Of a DNA stretch of 64,000 bases, positions 62,501-64,000 are shown piece by piece (positions within the stretch are counted from its first letter, which is position 1; each line of letters opens with the position of its first letter). Source of the DNA: Effrenium voratum (Eukaryota > Sar > Dinophyceae > Suessiales > Symbiodiniaceae); the NCBI GenBank assembly GCA_963377175.1, contig CAUJNA010002757.1:395005-459004 (forward strand), read 5' to 3'. Both the position numbers and the translations under genes were made by a program. Below the pieces are notes generated by a model that had not been told where the DNA came from, made no database searches, and was given only the letters and a program-made list of their open reading frames with translations.

Positions 62501-63224
62501 CGTCCGGCCTGAGACCGCCTCTTCAGGCGTCATGCCTTGTGGAGCTCTGGCCACCATCCTGGCATCCGTTACCAGGTAAGAGCCTGAGCCGGGCTCAAAG
62601 AAGCTGCGAGTGGCCCAACGGGCAGCTTGCCAAACCGGTGCGCGTTCGAGTTGTGTCTGCTTGAATATGTCGAGTGGCAGTTGCAATCAACCTCACTTCG
62701 GAATATGGCCATTAAAGACATCACGAGACCTGACGAACTTCAACTTTGAGCTTTCTCACTTCTGCAGCAACAAAGGCGAAAACTCGTGTCAGGCTCGCAG
62801 GAACCTCCCCCCGCATAGGTTCGATCTCTTGCGACCAGGGGGCCCATCCCATCGGGAGGAATGGCAATCACCGAGTCACCCACGGCCAAATGGGAAACAC
62901 CTTCGCCTGCCGTTCGCTCAGCTCGGAGAGCCCCCTATGTTTGCCACGCGACGAGCAGCTTAAAGAGGCACTATAGCGACCCTGAGGACATAAACAAATG
63001 TCTCTCAGTCTGTGCGTGTGTGTGTGTGGGTAGGTGGGTGGGTGGGTGGGAGGGGCGCATTCTTGCGCGGTGTTTCAGGGGAAGCCAGCAAGAGAACCCA
63101 GTTTTTGTTGCTCTCTATTCCAAATAAACACCCAAAACGATGTGTGCTGTGTTGTGTGTTGCGTTTTGTGTGTGTATGTGTGTTGTGTGCGTGTGTTGTG
63201 TGTGTGTGTTGTCTGTGTGTGTGT

Positions 63225-63255
<31 letters not shown>

Positions 63256-63992
63256 TTCTGTTTCTGTTTCTGTTTCTGTTTCTGTTTCTGTTTCTGTGGT
63301 GTGTGTGTGTGTGTGTTTTTGGTGTGTGTGTCTTTGGTGTGTGTTTTTGGTGTGTGTGTGTGTGTGTTTTTGGTGTGTGTCTGTGTCTGTGTGTCTGTGT
63401 CTGTCTCTCTGTGTGTGTGTGTGTGTGTGTGTGCGCATCGTGTCGTATCGTGCAGTGCTCGTGTTTGTGTTCGTGTCGTGAGGTGTTGTGTCTTGGCGCT
63501 TCGTGTCGTGGTCTTCTGGTGTTGTGTGTCGTGCTGTGGTGTAGCGTGCTGTGAGGTGGTGTTGTGCTTTGTTGTGTTGTCCTTTGTTCTGTTGTGCGTG
63601 TTTTGTGTTGTGTTCTAGCGGCGTGTGTTTGCATGTGTATGTGTTCTTTTGTGTTGTTGTCTGTGTGTGTGTGTGTGTGTGTGCGGCAGGGGGTTGTTTC
63701 TTGGCTTGTTTCTTGTTTGATGCCTTGTTTGTTTGTGCTTGGAGTGAGGGGTGCGAGGGAATATAGTCTACCCTATTCGACGGGACCCCAGTCAAGTTGG
63801 CTCCCAAACCTCATCCATCCGGAGGGTGCTGGTTGTCTCGCTGTCCCAAGGTGAAAACTCGTGGCTCGCAACCCTTGGCCCAAATCTGCTTGGCGCCTAG
63901 CGCGGTGACGGTGCCGTAGGTTTCCCCGCCCAGGCCCAGGGAGGTGCCGGCCACTGTGTCGGGGATGGCGCCCAATGCCACCAGGACATCGC
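42392..63992 (-). CDS. Type I polyketide/fatty-acid synthase-like gene, 3' part (enoyl reductase to carrier domain), multi-exon, 5' end outside window
   Basis: Twelve exons between 63992 and 54420 follow, in order, the medium-chain-reductase-type enoyl reductase (ER) domain of type I synthases: substrate lobe, nucleotide-binding glycine motif, [11 protein letters not shown] motif and the EIGKRD motif. Reading frame is kept across most junctions. Downstream come less certain exons, then carrier-domain-like exons (48483-48412, 46799-46745) and an exon with an in-frame TAA at 42392. ER domains reduce the enoyl double bond of the growing acyl chain with NADPH, and the carrier domain holds the chain on phosphopantetheine. 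I did not find a clear ketoreductase, nor the carrier exon with the phosphopantetheine serine. Introns run from about 0.3 to 4 kb and are rich in repeats. Assigning the last exon to this gene is inference from strand and order. Polyketide versus fatty-acid synthase cannot be decided here. Confidence 0.75.
42684..42932 (+). repeat. (GGGGT)n pentanucleotide array
   Basis: About 250 bp of GGGGT units with two short G-run interruptions, in the last intron of the synthase gene. Confidence 0.97.
44820..45245 (-). pseudogene. Codon-like open stretches in an intron, possible decayed gene or exon
   Basis: The minus frame at 45245-44997 reads [20 protein letters not shown] then [20 protein letters not shown]; an adjacent overlapping frame continues to 44828 ([18 protein letters not shown]). 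The run over two frames suggests an old coding sequence with a frameshift. No family recognised, and chance cannot be excluded. Confidence 0.25.
46745..46799 (-). CDS. Acyl-carrier-like exon, C-terminal helix
   Basis: Encodes [19 protein letters not shown], resembling the closing segment (lp...L.D.PT...LA) of carrier domains. Acceptor cccgag|GT, donor GACGCAG|GT. Together with 48412-48483 it brackets the missing serine exon. Confidence 0.5.
48412..48483 (-). CDS. Acyl-carrier-like exon, first half
   Basis: Encodes [20 protein letters not shown] then EDAG. The pattern PI..DT.F.DAG matches the segment just before the phosphopantetheine-serine motif (G.DSL) of carrier domains. Acceptor gcttcag|GT, donor GATGCAG|GC. 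The exon that should begin with the serine motif was not located. Confidence 0.6.
49500..49588 (-). CDS. Candidate synthase exon, domain unassigned
   Basis: An open stretch reading [20 protein letters not shown] then [11 protein letters not shown], ending at a possible GT donor. A second frame after acceptor gccag|GC also looks coding ([15 protein letters not shown]), so frame and limits are not settled. Confidence 0.3.
50718..50761 (-). CDS. Candidate synthase exon, domain unassigned
   Basis: Encodes [14 protein letters not shown] after acceptor ctcacag|CC, ending at donor CGGAG|GT. The open frame also extends upstream as [10 protein letters not shown], so the true 5' boundary is unclear. 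No family recognised. Confidence 0.4.
52189..52262 (-). CDS. Candidate synthase exon, domain unassigned
   Basis: Reads [20 protein letters not shown] then NARM. Acceptor tctcag|GC gives the same phase-1 pattern as neighbouring exons and could join exon 12 directly; donor ATG|GC. The GC-rich, codon-like composition stands out from the surrounding intron. A ketoreductase origin is possible but no clear motif is present. Confidence 0.45.
52605..52712 (+). repeat. Dispersed repeat, partner of 41515-41625
   Basis: Opposite orientation to 41515-41625; runs into an AT microsatellite, whereas the other copy ends in a short TATA stretch. Confidence 0.6.
52693..52752. repeat. AT microsatellite
   Basis: Interrupted TATA run at the right edge of the dispersed repeat 52605-52712. 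Confidence 0.9.
53359..54132. repeat. Compound microsatellite: (GGCT)n, (GATT)n, (TGCC)n, (GTGTCT)n
   Basis: Successive blocks at 53359-53408, 53409-53580, 53636-53662 and 53704-54132. The GT/TCT part yields long Cys/Val/Ser or His/Thr frames that are not genes. Confidence 0.95.
54420..54459 (-). CDS. Exon 12 after the enoyl reductase
   Basis: Encodes [14 protein letters not shown] in phase with exon 11. Acceptor atccag|AT, donor GCTGCAG|GT. No domain is recognised in this linker. Confidence 0.55.
54701..54765 (-). CDS. Enoyl-reductase exon 11 (domain C-terminus)
   Basis: Encodes [20 protein letters not shown] then V, matching the closing A.R.M....HIGK.V.. of ER domains. Acceptor gctag|GT, donor GATGTG|GC. 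Confidence 0.85.
54875..54980. repeat. Diverged relative of the 55243-55349 element
   Basis: Shares the core GAAAGGAACCACAAGGG and the segment TCTCGGGGTCATTCCGTTTC with 55243-55349, with degenerate ends. Confidence 0.6.
55243..55349. mobile_element. Inverted-repeat element, copy C (107 bp)
   Basis: Perfect 19-bp terminal inverted repeat GGTGCTCAGTAGGGAATGA (55243-55261, 55331-55349). The interior carries CAAAGGAAACCACAAGGG. No clear target duplication. A diverged relative lies at 54875-54980. Confidence 0.7.
55388..55470 (+). repeat. Dispersed intronic repeat, copy 2
   Basis: Second copy of the 24770-24850 repeat, same orientation, more than 30 kb away and next to enoyl-reductase exon 10. 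Confidence 0.65.
55502..55568 (-). CDS. Enoyl-reductase exon 10
   Basis: Encodes [20 protein letters not shown] then LQ, the L.PLP...FP...L..A segment before the ER C-terminus. Acceptor gtcgag|GT, donor CTGCAAG|GC. Frame continues into exon 11 as [13 protein letters not shown]. Confidence 0.8.
56370..56502. mobile_element. MITE-like element, copy A (133 bp, terminal inverted repeats, 8-bp target duplication)
   Basis: Begins CAGGGCTGTGGG and ends CCCACAACCCTG, with an inner inverted pair CCACTTCTGTGAT / ATCACAAAAGTGG. It is flanked on both sides by GGCTTGGG, an 8-bp duplication. The CAGGG terminus and 8-bp duplication fit non-autonomous hAT-type elements. It lies in the intron 22 bp after enoyl-reductase exon 9. 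Confidence 0.85.
56525..56601 (-). CDS. Enoyl-reductase exon 9
   Basis: Encodes [20 protein letters not shown] then KLLQE, the SF...D.D.L....P.....L..E segment. Acceptor cgcag|GC, donor CAGGAG|GC. A MITE-like element begins only 22 bp into the following intron. Confidence 0.85.
57241..57326 (-). CDS. Enoyl-reductase exon 8 (EIGKRD motif)
   Basis: Encodes [20 protein letters not shown] then LGLGQFLK, the GGRFVE.GK.DI..N..LGL motif of ER domains. Acceptor tccaag|GC, donor CTGAAAG|GT. Joins exon 9 as [14 protein letters not shown]. Confidence 0.85.
57781..57856 (-). CDS. Enoyl-reductase exon 7 ([11 protein letters not shown] motif)
   Basis: Encodes [20 protein letters not shown] then ASFRL, the most diagnostic synthase ER motif. 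Acceptor tctcgag|GC joins exon 6 as ILEATKGEG. The 3' end is uncertain by a few bases: a GC donor lies at 57780, but the phase to exon 8 is not resolved. Confidence 0.85.
58227..58310 (-). CDS. Enoyl-reductase exon 6
   Basis: 28 codons beginning [20 protein letters not shown] and ending EFEDGILE, matching the ER segment K...L..LG....NSR...F...I...T. Acceptor ccatag|GA, donor TTGGAG|GC. A short exon carrying the usual AEVYATAG stretch should lie between exon 5 and this one; I did not find it. Confidence 0.8.
59461..59496. repeat. AT microsatellite
   Basis: Short TATA-rich run in an intron of the synthase gene. Similar short runs lie at 10912-10937 and 47522-47563. Confidence 0.85.
60154..60213 (-). 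CDS. Enoyl-reductase exon 5 (NADPH-binding glycine motif)
   Basis: Exactly 20 codons, [20 protein letters not shown], the hallmark AAGGVG.AA nucleotide-binding motif of synthase ER domains. Acceptor ctcgag|GT, donor AAGAAG|GC. Confidence 0.9.
60312..60731. repeat. ACAAGC/ACAAAC hexanucleotide array
   Basis: About 420 bp of degenerate hexamers in the intron after enoyl-reductase exon 5; it starts with a short CA run. Confidence 0.93.
60917..61049. mobile_element. MITE-like element, copy B (133 bp)
   Basis: Same length, ends and internal layout as 56370-56502 (CAGGGCTGTGGG ... TCCCACAACCCTG), flanked by an 8-bp duplication ATTTGTCA on both sides. The two copies differ by scattered substitutions and small indels, so they are separate insertions. 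Confidence 0.85.
61745..61812 (-). CDS. Enoyl-reductase exon 4
   Basis: Encodes [20 protein letters not shown] plus ER, the P.VF.TA.YALH.LARL.PGE segment. Acceptor ttggag|GC, donor GAGAGA|GC. Joins in phase 0 to VLIHSAAGG of exon 5. Confidence 0.8.
62516..62583 (-). CDS. Enoyl-reductase exon 3
   Basis: Encodes [20 protein letters not shown] plus EA, the G.YVVTDARLV..P.G.S.EEAA segment of ER domains. Acceptor gctcag|GC, donor GAGGCG|GT. The phase does not fit the next recognised exon exactly, so a very small exon (about A-T-x-P) may be missing between them. Confidence 0.8.
62844..62906 (-). CDS. Enoyl-reductase exon 2
   Basis: Encodes [20 protein letters not shown], the V.GL.VGD.V motif of the ER substrate lobe. 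Acceptor cggcag|GC, donor ATGG|GC. Using the GC donor joins it in frame to SYLVTDARM of the next exon, whereas a downstream GT would break the frame. Confidence 0.8.
63012..63684. repeat. GT-rich array with a (TTTCTG)n block
   Basis: Dispersed GT runs with a clean TTTCTG hexamer block at 63258-63297, then imperfect GTGTC-type sequence. It lies between enoyl-reductase exons 1 and 2. Confidence 0.9.
63897..63992 (-). CDS. Enoyl-reductase exon 1 (N-terminal lobe)
   Basis: Translates to [20 protein letters not shown] followed by [13 protein letters not shown], matching the start of synthase ER domains (DVL.ALG.YP ... G.E..G.V.A.G). The acceptor is ctcag|GC at the window edge; the donor is CTAG|GC. 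The junction to the next exon reads [16 protein letters not shown] without a gap, which fixes both ends. Confidence 0.8.
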   Translation of the reverse strand, partial: AMSWWHWAPSPTQWPAPPWAWAGKPTAPSPR

Positions 63993-64000
63993 CTGAGGTC

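Noticed and set aside
63005..63854. Cys/Val-rich frame on plus and His/Thr-rich frame on minus
   Set aside because: GT-rich simple sequence.

Overview
The window looks like dinoflagellate nuclear DNA. Every gene I can support lies on the minus strand. Host genes are cut into very short exons (about 35-145 bp) separated by introns of about 0.3-4 kb. Most introns read GC-AG, with a few GT-AG and GA-AG, and acceptors usually read AG|G. The repeat load is high: di-, tri-, tetra-, penta- and hexanucleotide arrays, MITE-like elements and a Copia element of a dinoflagellate type. Exon calls come from hand translation, protein-family motifs and reading-frame continuity across junctions, without transcripts or database searches.

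Layout in transcription order (right to left). (1) About 64000-42400: 3' part of a type I polyketide/fatty-acid synthase-like gene. Twelve exons cover an almost complete enoyl-reductase domain (63992-54420), one or two carry an acyl-carrier-like domain (48483-48412, 46799-46745), and an exon with a stop ends at 42392. (2) 40784-29279: a complete 11.5-kb Ty1/Copia LTR retrotransposon with identical 143-bp LTRs, a 5-bp target duplication (AAAAC), gag, pol and a third ORF. (3) 29039-25841: exons of a serine alpha/beta hydrolase. (4) About 23766-18043: a collagen-like/coiled-coil protein gene. (5) 17112-13382: mostly unassigned, with a few exon-like stretches, one resembling a TBC-domain start. 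(6) 13380-2762: an Egl-9/PHD-type prolyl hydroxylase of the 2-oxoglutarate/Fe(II) family. The last 2.7 kb are mostly unexplained.

The most unusual object is the retrotransposon. Its pol carries a cytosine-methyltransferase-like domain after RNase H. A further 1107-residue ORF starts on the ATG that overlaps the pol stop (ATGA). It combines an SGNH-hydrolase-like region, a two-lobed KptA/Tpt1-type RNA 2'-phosphotransferase domain, a zinc ribbon and a Trp/Gly/Gln-rich tail. The element therefore seems to bring its own RNA- or DNA-end-modifying enzyme, a combination I do not recognise as described.

Possible functional pairs: the prolyl hydroxylase lies directly downstream of the collagen-like gene, whose GPP triplets are the classical substrate type; the alpha/beta hydrolase lies downstream of the synthase and could release or edit acyl chains. 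Both links are inference from gene order only.
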